In this document: in pieces, positions 17,162-25,846 of the stretch
Numbering within the stretch: position 1 is the first letter of the stretch
Layout: each line of letters begins with the position of its first letter
From: Nostoc sp. B(2019)
GTDB lineage: Bacteria > Cyanobacteriota > Cyanobacteriia > Cyanobacteriales > Nostocaceae
Length of the DNA stretch: 64,000 nucleotides
Direction of reading: 5' to 3'
Assembly: GCF_010091925.1 (NCBI RefSeq)
Contig: NZ_WVID01000028.1
Coordinates: 1-64,000, forward strand
The notes under the pieces: generated by a model
Told to the model about the DNA's origin: nothing
Databases searched by the model: none
What the model saw: the letters and a program-made list of their open reading frames with translations, nothing else
Position numbers and translations under genes: made by a program

Positions 17162-17325
17162 ACTTTTGGAATAACTTTATGGTGTGGGAAAAAGGTAAGG
17201 GGTAAACTTCAGCCTTTCCCTTTCCCTTTTAACCGAAATGCGGGTAATGGCATTGCACTACACTCAACATGACAATTCAAGTATTTTGACCAACAGTCTA
17301 ATCTGCATCACTTGAGGTTTACAAG

Positions 17326-18498
17326 ATGATTCTCAATATACCTCTAGCTTGGCTACAACTATCACAGCAAAAAGCTCGCTTTCTTGTAGCTTTAGCTGGT
17401 ATCGCTTTTGTGGCAGTTTTGATGTTTATGCAAATTGGTTTCCAAGATGCCCTTTATGCCAGTGCTACAAAGCTGCATACAAATCTTCAAGGAGATTTAT
17501 TTATCATCAGCGCCCAATATAAATCTTTGACATCCAGTCAAAGCTTTCCGCGTTGGCGTTTGTATCAGGCATTAGGCGTTGATGGCGTAGAATCAGTTAG
17601 CCCTTTGTATATGCAATTTGCTAAGCTAAAAAATCCAACTAATGGGCTAAAATTTCCACTATATGTGATTGGATTTGATCCAGTAAAATCAGTTTTTAAA
17701 TCTCCAGATGTTAAGCAGAATTATAAGCTATTACAAAACCCTAGGATAGTTTTATTTGACCGCGCTTCTAGACCGGAGTTTGGAGCGATCGCTCAAGATT
17801 TTGAGCAGGGTAAAAATGTGAATATTGAAATATTCAGCTATGCTGCATTAGTTGGTTATAAAGTTAAAATTGGTGGCTTGTTTAGCCTAGGGCCTTCCTT
17901 TGGAGTTGATGGCAATTTGATTGTTAGTTCCTCAGCTTTCCTCCGAATATTCCAAGATCGTTCGGTACAAAATATAGATATAGGATTAATTCAACTCAAG
18001 CCTGATGCTGACCCCAAAAAAGTTTTAGCAACTTTATCAGCTAGCTTACCTGAAGATGTTATAGTTGTTACTCGCAAGGATTTTATTACATTTGAAAAAA
18101 ACTATTGGACTCTCAGAACACCTATTGGATTTGTATTTAATCTGATGGTAACAATGGGGTTTGTTGTTGGTGTAATAGTTGTCTATCAAATCCTTTACAG
18201 TAATATTTCTACTCACTTAGCTGAATATGCAACCTTAAAAGCAATGGGCTTTAAAAACAAATATCTGCTGAGTGTAGTTTTTCAACAAGCTTTAATCTTA
18301 GCATCTCTAGGTTATGTTCCAGGTTTTGCTATATCCATAGCTCTGTATGATGTGGCAAAAAATGCAACTAAATTGCCAGTCAGCATGAGTTTAGACAAAG
18401 CAGCTATAGTATTGATTTCTGCAATTACAATGTGCTTAACTTCTGGATTTTTATCTACAAACAAACTCCGAAAGGTAGACCCAGCAGATATTTTCTAA
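17326..18498 (+). CDS. devC: DevC-type ABC exporter permease
   Basis: This 390-aa FtsX/MacB-like permease has an N-terminal membrane segment (FLVALAGIAFVAVLMFMQIGF, in part), a large periplasmic domain to about residue 265, and three C-terminal membrane segments (near 270-295, 320-345 and 360-380). That is the four-helix topology of DevC. It would form the inner-membrane part of a DevBCA exporter. ATG 17326 follows GAGG with good spacing. It lies 164 bp after devB and 24 bp before devA, in one apparent operon. Confidence 0.87.
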   Translation: MILNIPLAWLQLSQQKARFLVALAGIAFVAVLMFMQIGFQDALYASATKLHTNLQGDLFIISAQYKSLTSSQSFPRWRLYQALGVDGVESVSPLYMQFAKLKNPTNGLKFPLYVIGFDPVKSVFKSPDVKQNYKLLQNPRIVLFDRASRPEFGAIAQDFEQGKNVNIEIFSYAALVGYKVKIGGLFSLGPSFGVDGNLIVSSSAFLRIFQDRSVQNIDIGLIQLKPDADPKKVLATLSASLPEDVIVVTRKDFITFEKNYWTLRTPIGFVFNLMVTMGFVVGVIVVYQILYSNISTHLAEYATLKAMGFKNKYLLSVVFQQALILASLGYVPGFAISIALYDVAKNATKLPVSMSLDKAAIVLISAITMCLTSGFLSTNKLRKVDPADIF

Positions 18499-18522
18499 CT
18501 CAATGTTTATCTTCATAGAATA

Positions 18523-19212
18523 ATGAAACAAAAATTTATTGTTGACATCAAAAACCTTAATCAATACTTTGGCAGAAAAACATTGCGAAGTCAGATACTA
18601 TTTGATATTAATTTGAGGATCAAATATGGAGAAATTGTAATTATGACTGGGCCATCAGGCTCAGGAAAAACAACTTTACTAACTTTAATTGGTGGGTTAC
18701 GTTCTGTCCAAGAGGGAAGTCTAGAATTTCTAGGTCAGGAGCTTTATGGATCCAGTGATGAGCAATTAGTAAAAGTACGTCGCCATATCGGCTATATTTT
18801 TCAAGCTCACAACTTGCTAGATTTCTTAACAGCCCGACAGAATGTTCAAATGTCTCTTGAATTACACAAAATTATCCCCGAATCGGAAGCTTGCAGTAAG
18901 TCAGAAGCGATGCTTAATGCCGTTAAATTAGGCAATCGAATTAATTACTACCCACATGATCTCTCAGGAGGACAAAAGCAACGAGTAGCTATTGCTCGTG
19001 CTTTAGTAAGTCATCCTAAATTAGTATTAGCTGATGAACCTACTGCTGCTTTAGATAGCAAGTCAGGTCGAGATGTTGTTAACTTAATGCAGCAATTAGC
19101 TAAAGAACAGAATTGCGCCATTTTAATGGTTACTCACGACAACCGAATTTTAGATGTTGCCGATCGCATAATTCACATGGAAGATGGCCAGCTGATTAAA
19201 GAAGTTTTGTAA
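18523..19212 (+). CDS. devA: DevA-type ABC exporter ATPase
   Basis: This 229-aa ATP-binding subunit has Walker A GPSGSGKTT near residue 43, the Q-loop in IGYIFQAHNLL, the signature LSGGQKQR near 147, Walker B VLADEP near 166 and the switch His in MVTHDN. It belongs to the LolD/MacB/DevA group. With the upstream devB and devC it completes a tripartite glycolipid/lipid exporter ATPase. This paralogue sits next to a secondary-lipid PKS, so export of that product is the obvious inference. Confidence 0.9.
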   Translation: MKQKFIVDIKNLNQYFGRKTLRSQILFDINLRIKYGEIVIMTGPSGSGKTTLLTLIGGLRSVQEGSLEFLGQELYGSSDEQLVKVRRHIGYIFQAHNLLDFLTARQNVQMSLELHKIIPESEACSKSEAMLNAVKLGNRINYYPHDLSGGQKQRVAIARALVSHPKLVLADEPTAALDSKSGRDVVNLMQQLAKEQNCAILMVTHDNRILDVADRIIHMEDGQLIKEVL

Positions 19213-19727
19213 TGCCTAAATAGGATGAGACTAAAGGTCTTTACATTCTATAGGATTACTATTTGATTTTTGAACGAAATTAGGTATCGTAGGGTGTATT
19301 AGAACGGAGTTCGTAACGCACCATTATCGAAGTTTTGGTGCGTTACGCTGTCGCTAACACAACGCCAGTTTGCTCAAGTCGGGAAACCCGCCCACGCAAC
19401 TGGCTCCCCTACGTATCTTTTCAGGCTAACCTTCGCTTTGCAATGTACTGGCTCCTCCTAACTTCTGATTCGTTCTTCTTCAATAAAAATATTCCTTAAG
19501 TCTAAGGTAGAACACATCTGGAGTATGAGGCTATATCTTCGCAGGTAATAGAAAATATAAAAGTACGTTTTAATAAAGTTATAGGAATGATACTTTTTAG
19601 TAAGTAAAACTTTACGCTATTAAAGTCATTTAGAAATATTAGATAAAAATCTAGTTTAATTAAGCGATCGCTCATCTTTATCAAAGTCATCTACTAAGTA
19701 ATTCAAAATTCGTAATTATTGTCCAAT
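19213..19727. other. Intergenic region with palindromic repeat
   Basis: CGTAACGCACC at 19312-19322 is the exact inverse of GGTGCGTTACG at 19337-19347, preceded by TAGGGTGTATTAG. This is a MITE-like palindrome related to the ones at 52392-52465 and near 60402. Just downstream is a GC-rich GGGAAACCCGCCC-type repeat. The remainder is AT-rich and I see no gene in it. Confidence 0.55.
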
Positions 19728-19934
19728 ATGGTGAAAGATTTTGTTTTCTGCCTGCAAGAAGCAGCTTTATCCCTGATATTTAAAAAGTCTTGGATACCTA
19801 AAGAACCTTCAGAATGTTACGTGAATCCTCCCTGTGGATGTACCAATCCAGGGAAAAGCCTCAAGTGTGAAGATTGTCCTTATCTTGAGGCTTGTTTATC
19901 TAATTGCAGGCTTGAAGCAGCTTATAGAAAGTAA
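19728..19934 (+). CDS. Small cysteine-rich protein
   Basis: This 68-aa protein has an N-terminal helix (MVKDFVFCLQEAALSLIFK) and then six clustered cysteines in the pattern C-x5-CGC-x8-C-x2-C-x5-C-x3-C (residues about 31-60, NPPCGCTNPGKSLKCEDC). The spacing looks like a metal-binding site. ATG 19728 is preferred over TTG 19719. I do not recognise the family, and the neighbours (devA, nagB) do not suggest a function. Confidence 0.55.
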   Translation: MVKDFVFCLQEAALSLIFKKSWIPKEPSECYVNPPCGCTNPGKSLKCEDCPYLEACLSNCRLEAAYRK

Positions 19935-20001
19935 TTTTCAAGCATCCCTGTGAGTTTCTTCTTCAAGTGATTGGGAGGAAACAACAGTTATTCCTAGTAT
20001 T

Positions 20002-20775
20002 TTAAGACAACAAGCTGGCAGAGTTGACATCCAAAAATAACGTTGCTTGGGGTTGCTGACGTAAAATAGAAGCTGGATAGTCTGTACTTATAGACCTCTG
20101 CAATATCTCCTTTACCATACGTGCTTTACGTTTTTCTGGCGCTAGACAAAGAATTTTTTTTGCTGAACAAATCATCGGGATTGTTAGAGTAAAAGCGTAC
20201 TGCGGCACAGTTTCTAGATTTGGAAAATGACCTGTGCTTACCTGTTGCTGACGATTCACAGTATCCAGTTTCACTAGCTTTACACTATAAGGATCTTGAA
20301 AATTCGCTACAGATGGATCGTTAAAAGCCAAATGCCCATTTTCACCAATACCGAGACAGCATAAGTCAATTGGTTGTGCTTGCAGTAGCTTAGTGTAGCG
20401 ATCGCATTCTGCCACAGGTTGTAATGTATCACCCTCTATATAGTGAAATTTCTTCGGATTAACCTGCTTCTCCACACGTTCTTGCATATATCGCCGAAAA
20501 CTTGCAGTATGCTCAGCAGTAATTCCTAAATATTCATCTAGATGAAACAAGGTAATCCGTGACCAATCTACACCATCCAACGCAGTCAAAGCATCAAGAA
20601 ATTTGAGTTGGGAGTTACCTGTTGCTAACAATACTGCGGCTGTATCCTGTTGCGTGAGAACGTCCTGTAAATACTTTTGGGCAATTTCGGCAACGTTCTG
20701 CGCCATCTCGACTTCAGAGTTGTAAATCTGCACTAGTAGATCATCGACGCGAAAAAAGTTTGTAGCGGTTAGCAT
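20002..20775 (-). CDS. nagB: Glucosamine-6-phosphate deaminase
   Basis: This 257-aa cytoplasmic NagB/SugIsomerase-family enzyme converts glucosamine-6-phosphate to fructose-6-phosphate and ammonia. Visible signatures are the phosphate-binding VLLATGNSQLKFLDAL (near residue 44), the catalytic FHLDEYLGI and the CCLGIGENGHLAFNDP region. Length fits the family. It is monocistronic, and the intergenic region upstream carries TAATTCG repeats and tRNA-Ala. Confidence 0.88.
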   Translation of the reverse strand: MLTATNFFRVDDLLVQIYNSEVEMAQNVAEIAQKYLQDVLTQQDTAAVLLATGNSQLKFLDALTALDGVDWSRITLFHLDEYLGITAEHTASFRRYMQERVEKQVNPKKFHYIEGDTLQPVAECDRYTKLLQAQPIDLCCLGIGENGHLAFNDPSVANFQDPYSVKLVKLDTVNRQQQVSTGHFPNLETVPQYAFTLTIPMICSAKKILCLAPEKRKARMVKEILQRSISTDYPASILRQQPQATLFLDVNSASLLS

Positions 20776-21156
20776 GTGCTTATACAGAAGGTTGTCAACG
20801 TAATTCGTAATTCGTAATTCGTAATGGGCTACGCTAACTTAATTCGTAATTACTACTTTTACAAGGAAGTAAATTGAGGGTCGGTACTTGTCCGCTCATC
20901 AACTCACTATTTACTAGAGGTTTTAGGATTTAGCAGTCTCAGTTAACATATAACAGTTTAAAACAATCGCTCGTGGTTTGGCAGGTTTGTTTAATTCCTA
21001 TGTTTGACTGCTTACACAATCATCTATCCCCCGCGTCCGCCAGAGATTTTAATCTCAGGCTAATAGATAAAGTCTCTAAAGACGACTGGTAAGGGGTTTG
21101 AGTCCACTTAAGTAGAGTTTTGCTATTAGCCGAGAAATTTATTTCCTGGCGGAGAA
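20776..21156. other. Intergenic region with TAATTCG tandem repeats
   Basis: Three to four copies of the 7-mer TAATTCG occur near 20801-20825 and one more near 20841. Nostoc genomes carry such short tandem repeats. Related copies lie near 19705, 25687 and 32982. A short ORF on the minus strand (21020-21214) overlaps the tRNA and is not credible. Confidence 0.5.
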
Positions 21157-21229
21157 TGGAGGTTAGCGGACTCGAACCGCTGACATCCTGCTTGCAAAGC
21201 AGGCGCTCTACCAACTGAGCTAAACCCCC
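21157..21229 (-). tRNA. tRNA-Ala (anticodon TGC)
   Basis: Read on the minus strand from 21229, a 73-nt cloverleaf starts with acceptor GGGGGTT and ends AACCTCC plus discriminator A. The D-arm is GCTCAGTTGGTAGAGC, the anticodon stem-loop is CCTGC-TTTGCAA-GCAGG with TGC, and the T-loop is GTTCGAGTC. The G3:U70 acceptor wobble, the alanine identity element, is present. CCA is not encoded. Confidence 0.95.
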
Positions 21230-21300
21230 ATAAAATTAAAAAGGCAGACAATTTTGTTTGCCCTCGTTATTTTAACTTAAATTGTTCTTTTGTCAAAGAA

Positions 21301-22236
21301 ATGAAGTCAGAAACCACCCAAGTTGTTGCAGCACTGTATAAATTTGTCAAATTACCAGATTTTGCCGAAAAAAGAGATTCTTTGTTGTCTTACTGTCAAG
21401 CGCAAGGTGTTAAGGGGACAATTTTGCTAGCAGCAGAAGGCATTAACGGTACAATTGCTGGTTCACGTCAGGCGGTTGACTCTGTTATCTCCTTTTTGCG
21501 TTCTGACTTCCGTTTTGCAGACCTAGAATACAAAGAGTCTTATGCTGATACCCCGCCGTTTGAGCGGATGAAGGTGCGGTTGAAGCCAGAAATTGTCACT
21601 CTGGGATTGCCTGAAATTGACCCAAATCAACAAGTTGGTACTTATGTCAATCCCCAAGAATGGAATGATTTAATTTCCGATCCAGAAGTGACCGTCATTG
21701 ACACCCGCAATGATTATGAAGTGAATATTGGCAGTTTCCAAGGGGCGCAAAATCCGCAGACTGACTCATTTCGAGAATTCCCGGAATATGTTCGCCACCA
21801 CCTCGACCCAACTCAACACAAAAAGGTTGCTCTATTTTGTACTGGCGGCATTCGCTGCGAAAAAGCCTCATCCTTTATGCTTGCCCAAGGATTTACAGAA
21901 GTCTATCATCTCAAAGGCGGTATTCTCAAGTATTTGGAAGAAGTCCCAGCAGCAGAAAGTTTGTGGCAAGGGGAATGTTTTGTTTTTGATGAGCGGGTAG
22001 CCGTTAGTCATGGGTTAGAGGAAGGGAGTTATGAGTTGTGTCTCAGTTGTGGGCGTCCAATTTCTGAAGAAGATAAGATGTCTCCTAAGTATGAAGAGGG
22101 CATTTCCTGTGCTTATTGTTTTGATAGCTTAACTGAGGAGAAAAGAGCGCGTCAGCAAGAAAAATGGCGACAGATGCAGTTAGCTAATCAGAGGACTGAG
22201 GAAGCTTCCAAGCCAGAGTCAACCCATCCCCAATAG
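21301..22236 (+). CDS. trhO: tRNA uridine(34) hydroxylase (rhodanese family)
   Basis: This 311-aa TrhO/YceA-type protein makes 5-hydroxyuridine at tRNA position 34 by an oxygen-dependent route. An N-terminal acylphosphatase-like domain ([17 protein letters not shown]) is followed by a rhodanese domain with the active-site loop [10 protein letters not shown] (Cys near residue 180) and [14 protein letters not shown]-terminal cysteine-rich part (CLSCGRP and CAYC) completes it. Its last 53 bp overlap the end of the convergent methyltransferase gene. Confidence 0.88.
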   Translation: MKSETTQVVAALYKFVKLPDFAEKRDSLLSYCQAQGVKGTILLAAEGINGTIAGSRQAVDSVISFLRSDFRFADLEYKESYADTPPFERMKVRLKPEIVTLGLPEIDPNQQVGTYVNPQEWNDLISDPEVTVIDTRNDYEVNIGSFQGAQNPQTDSFREFPEYVRHHLDPTQHKKVALFCTGGIRCEKASSFMLAQGFTEVYHLKGGILKYLEEVPAAESLWQGECFVFDERVAVSHGLEEGSYELCLSCGRPISEEDKMSPKYEEGISCAYCFDSLTEEKRARQQEKWRQMQLANQRTEEASKPESTHPQ

Positions 22237-22861
22237 GTATCAAGCTGAGATAAACTCGCATATCTTGATGCAGCTTTTGATTAAAAGCGCGTATTTTTTT
22301 GGTTCGATTGTCCTGCACTTGAGGATCTGCAACCCTTCCTGACCAAAGAACATTATCGATCGCAATCAGTCCACCCGGACGCAGTAGTTGTAGCGATCGC
22401 TCATAATAACCTTCATAATTGCTCTTATCCGCATCGATGAAGGCAAAATCAAAAGTTTCCGCTTCTTTGGCTACTAATAACCGATCTAAAGTCTCCATTG
22501 CTGGGGCGATGTACAGATGAATTTTATCCGCCACCCCTGCTTGCTGCCAATAGCGCCGCGCGATCGCTGTAAACTCCTCACTCACATCACAGGCTACCAC
22601 TTTCCCCTCTGGTGGTAACGCTAATGCCACCACCAGGGAACTATAACCTGTAAATACCCCCACTTCCAGAGTTTTTTTGGCTCCCAATAACTGCACTAGC
22701 AATGCTAAAAACTGTCCTTGTTCAGGAGCAATCTGCATCCTCCCAATTGGATATTGGGCTGTTTCTTGTCTCAGTTGAGTTAAGATTTCCGGTTCCCGCA
22801 GAGAGACTGATAGTAAATAGTCATACAAGTTTTGTTCGAGTCCTAGTGTTTGAGTTGTCAT
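22184..22861 (-). CDS. Class I SAM-dependent O-methyltransferase (caffeoyl-CoA type)
   Basis: This 225-aa Methyltransf_3-family enzyme has the SAM-binding motif [16 protein letters not shown] (near residue 64), VACDVSEEF, the metal-binding [12 protein letters not shown] and [10 protein letters not shown]. Such enzymes methylate catechol-like hydroxyls in a divalent-metal-dependent way; the substrate is unknown. I chose ATG 22861 ([10 protein letters not shown]) because upstream residues back to 22954 are not family-like. The 3' end overlaps trhO tail to tail. Confidence 0.85.
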   Translation of the reverse strand: MTTQTLGLEQNLYDYLLSVSLREPEILTQLRQETAQYPIGRMQIAPEQGQFLALLVQLLGAKKTLEVGVFTGYSSLVVALALPPEGKVVACDVSEEFTAIARRYWQQAGVADKIHLYIAPAMETLDRLLVAKEAETFDFAFIDADKSNYEGYYERSLQLLRPGGLIAIDNVLWSGRVADPQVQDNRTKKIRAFNQKLHQDMRVYLSLIPIGDGLTLAWKLPQSSD

Positions 22862-23076
22862 GGGATTGGGGACTGAGGGATGAGTGTTTGAGACTCGCCA
22901 ACGAGGATAAATCCAGTATGGAGGTAGTATTACAGCACGCGATCGCTCAGACAATATATGTGTAGAGATGTTGCAGACAAACTCTTACCTTGAGTTACTT
23001 GCCTAATCCCTTTTAATATTAAAAAATATTGTGTGAAAAATTTATTACTATTGCTTATATTCAGGGGGGAGTATCA

Positions 23077-24012
23077 ATGAGCCGTCCAATAATTCTTGGT
23101 ATTGTCGGTGATAGCGCCGCTGGAAAAACAACACTCACTAAAGGAATCGCTCAGGTACTCGGCCCTGAAAACGTCACACTCATCTGCACAGATGATTACC
23201 ACCGTTATGATCGCCAACAACGTGCAGAAATTGGGATCACAGCTCTCCACCCCGACTGCAACCATCTAGATATTATGCAGCAGCACTTATCGCTGCTACG
23301 CACAGGACAGGCAATCCTCAAGCCAGTTTACAGCCACAAAACGGGCACCTTTGAGCCGCCGCAGTACATCAAGCCTAATAAATTCGTGATTATTGAGGGA
23401 TTACTCGGTTATTCTACCCGTGCCGCCCGCGACGCTTATGATGTTAAAGTTTATCTTGCGCCTCCTGAAGAACTACGCGCCAAGTGGAAGGTCAAACGGG
23501 ATACACAAAAGCGGGGTTATACCGCTGAGCAAGTTCTGGCGGAACTAGAAAAGCGCGAACCAGACTCAGAGCAATTTATCCGTCCACAGCGGCAGTGGTC
23601 TGATATAGTAATTAGTTTCTACCCGCCTACAGAAGAAGAAGATGAAACCAATGGACACCTGAATGTCCGCCTGGTACTGCGTCCAACAATTCCCCACCCA
23701 GATTTTACCCAGATTGTCCAATCCTACGATGTTAATTCCCTGTCCGCGATCCGCCTTGGGCTAGACCGGGATATGACCAAGCCTGTAGATGTCTTGGAAG
23801 TTGACGGTCATGCAACCTTGGAGCAGGTGAATAAGCTAGAGCACATCATTTGTGCCGATATGCCGCATTTACGAAATATATGCGATCGCGAAAGCAACCC
23901 AGAACTGGGCAAAATTGCTGGTACAACTGGGGAAACACTCCAAAGTTACCCTCTGGCTCTGACTCAGTTGATCATTACCTACCACATGCTCAAAGCAACG
24001 CAAGCCTACTAG
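23077..24012 (+). CDS. Phosphoribulokinase-family protein (paralogue)
   Basis: This 311-aa PRK/uridine-kinase P-loop protein has Walker A GDSAAGKTT near residue 10, CTDDYHRYDRQQR, GITALHPDCNHLDIM and EGLLGY, aligning with phosphoribulokinase throughout. It differs from the standard cyanobacterial Calvin-cycle PRK. The P-loop is AAGKTT rather than GCGKST, and the second regulatory Cys of the usual GCGKST loop is absent. It may therefore be redox-insensitive or have a different substrate. ATG 23077 follows a strong AGGGGGGAG Shine-Dalgarno. It is monocistronic. Confidence 0.8.
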   Translation: MSRPIILGIVGDSAAGKTTLTKGIAQVLGPENVTLICTDDYHRYDRQQRAEIGITALHPDCNHLDIMQQHLSLLRTGQAILKPVYSHKTGTFEPPQYIKPNKFVIIEGLLGYSTRAARDAYDVKVYLAPPEELRAKWKVKRDTQKRGYTAEQVLAELEKREPDSEQFIRPQRQWSDIVISFYPPTEEEDETNGHLNVRLVLRPTIPHPDFTQIVQSYDVNSLSAIRLGLDRDMTKPVDVLEVDGHATLEQVNKLEHIICADMPHLRNICDRESNPELGKIAGTTGETLQSYPLALTQLIITYHMLKATQAY

Positions 24013-24068
24013 TAAGAAGCAAAGATGAAGAACCGTTTAGTATAGCGTGGTTTTGGGCTGCTGCTTAT

Positions 24069-24102
24069 GCGATCGCGTAGCGGCTCCCGTAGGGAGCATC
24101 GC
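24069..24102. repeat. Interspersed palindromic repeat
   Basis: GCGAT at the left and ATCGC at the right enclose GCTCCC-GTA-GGGAGC, forming a 34-bp hairpin. The GCGTAGCG core links it to the interspersed elements at about 430, 34519, 51116 and 52561. The rest of the 24013-24359 spacer shows nothing else recognisable. Confidence 0.6.
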
Positions 24103-24359
24103 ACTGCTCAAATTTCAGATGCATCAACGCGCCCTTCAATCGGCTCATATTCATCCTCTAGCAACTAAAATTGAGCCTTTTCGTAAGTTGTAACTAGTGA
24201 ATATGACTTGTAACTGTGTTATTCCTCTGACAGCAAGATGTGCAGAAAAGAAAAAATTTACCAAGATTAAAGATTTTCGTAAATAAAGATGATTATGAGA
24301 GTAAACAAGGGATAACTAAAGATAGTTTCACTTAGGGTGACTATTCTCTTAGTTCTTCT

Positions 24360-25091
24360 ATGACTTATTGCCTCAGAATTGCCGATATACCCACAAATGA
24401 ACGTCCGCGTGAGCGGCTAATGACCCATGGCCCCAAAATTTTAGCTACAGCAGAATTAATTGCAATTCTTTTAGGTACTGGTCAAGGGCCAGGAAAACTG
24501 TCAGCAGTGGGTTTGGGGCAATATATCTTGACCGAATTAGGCAAACACCAACGTGATCCCTTAGCAGTTCTCCGAGAAGTTACCCCCGCCGAGTTGATGC
24601 AAATACCTGGTATTGGCCCAGCCAAGGCGACAACTATCCTAGCGGCTATTGAATTGGGCAAACGCGCCTTTCAATCCCGTCCCTTAGACCGAACAGCAAT
24701 TGATAGCCCAGTTGTGGCTGCTGCTGCTCTGAGTCAAGATTTAATGTGGCAAACACAAGAACGTTTTGCAGTGCTGCTATTAGATATCAAAAATCGCTTG
24801 CTAGGCACACAAGTGATTACTATTGGCACAGCCACCGAAACCCTAGTCTCTCCCCGCGAAATTTTTCGGGAAGTCATTCGTCAAGGAGCAACGCGGGCAA
24901 TAGTTGCCCACAACCACCCTTCTGGTAACATTGAACCCAGCCAGCAAGATATAGAATTGACGCGCCAACTGTTAGCAGGAGCGCAGTTTTTAGACATTCC
25001 GCTGCTAGATCACCTCATTTTGGGCAATGGCAATCACCAAAGCTTGCGGGAAACAACAACCTTATGGAATGAGTATCCTCAAGGAGATTAA
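24360..25091 (+). CDS. radC: RadC-family JAB domain protein
   Basis: This 243-aa protein has the family's architecture. An N-terminal helix-hairpin-helix ([20 protein letters not shown], near residue 80-100) is followed by a JAB1/MPN-type metalloprotein domain with [15 protein letters not shown] near residue 181 (His-x-His and Asp zinc ligands). The historic DNA-repair role is disputed and the biochemical function is not settled. It begins at ATG 24360 and is monocistronic, followed by tRNA-Val. Confidence 0.9.
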   Translation: MTYCLRIADIPTNERPRERLMTHGPKILATAELIAILLGTGQGPGKLSAVGLGQYILTELGKHQRDPLAVLREVTPAELMQIPGIGPAKATTILAAIELGKRAFQSRPLDRTAIDSPVVAAAALSQDLMWQTQERFAVLLLDIKNRLLGTQVITIGTATETLVSPREIFREVIRQGATRAIVAHNHPSGNIEPSQQDIELTRQLLAGAQFLDIPLLDHLILGNGNHQSLRETTTLWNEYPQGD

Positions 25092-25197
25092 TAGAATTTT
25101 GGATTTTATGGCAAGTTGTCTCGTAAAACCAAGAATCCCCGTCAATTTATTGCGGGGAGTGTCAATCTACGTTAGCTATGATAAGATGATAAATCTT

Positions 25198-25269
25198 GGG
25201 CGATTAGCACAGGGGTAGCGCACATCCTTCACACGGATGGGGTCACTGGTTCAAATCCAGTATCGCCCA
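25198..25269 (+). tRNA. tRNA-Val (anticodon CAC)
   Basis: This is a 72-nt cloverleaf. Acceptor GGGCGAT pairs with ATCGCCC, the D-arm is GCACAGGGGTAGCGC, and the anticodon stem CATCC/GGATG encloses TTCACAC with anticodon CAC. The T-arm is ACTGG-TTCAAAT-CCAGT and the discriminator is A. CCA is not encoded. Confidence 0.94.
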
Positions 25270-25846
25270 TTATAAAAACATACTCCAGCACTTGGAACCA
25301 CATAAATTACTCCGTGTGCAATTGGCTCCTGACTCTTGGTCAATACTTTCTCTTATAAGCACTTCTTATCTCCTTTGCGGTCTGGGAAAAGGTGAATCAG
25401 TGCGGTGAGTCCAGTCTTGTACCGCTACGGGACAGCAAGGGTTTCCCAACCTAGGGAACTGGCGTTAGCGTTAGCGTGGCTGGAATATTTCTGATGTAAT
25501 AGCAGACTATACAGGTATGACTGCACACGGTTCTGTGGGTATGGTGTTAGCCAGTTTAGGAGGACAATATTCACTACAATATTCACCAGCATAGATAGAT
25601 AAAACTACGCTAAAACCGACGTGGCGATCGCTCTCTCCAATTGAAATAGCTTGATACACTGCACAAGATGCTAACATCACTACACAGAATTCGTAATTAA
25701 GAAAGTTAAATTTAATCTAGGTTTCCAGGCTTGCATCTGTAGCCTGGTTTTGCAGAATTGGTATAACTAGTAAAAACTAAGTACTTTTATAATCCTGTTA
25801 TCCTCATAACTACCCACGCAGAGAGCAACCCAAAAAAGCGATCGCT
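25270..25846. other. Intergenic region upstream of recQ
   Basis: No full gene is present. A short open stretch at 25517-25594 (MTAHGSVGMVLASLGGQY) looks protein-like but has no usable context and may be a gene remnant. A GGGTTTCCCAACCTAGG repeat lies near 25439 and a TAATTCG-type copy near 25687. A HIP1 site sits just before recQ. Confidence 0.4.

Noticed and set aside
20801-20860. CRISPR-like or origin iterons from TAATTCG repeats
   Set aside because: Seven-base tandem repeats recur in several spacers of the window and have no associated genes.
21020-21214. 64-codon ORF overlapping tRNA-Ala
   Set aside because: It is antisense sequence of the tRNA and its flank.
25517-25594. 26-codon protein-like fragment before recQ
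   Set aside because: Too short to assign; stop just upstream in frame. Kept only as a remark on the spacer.
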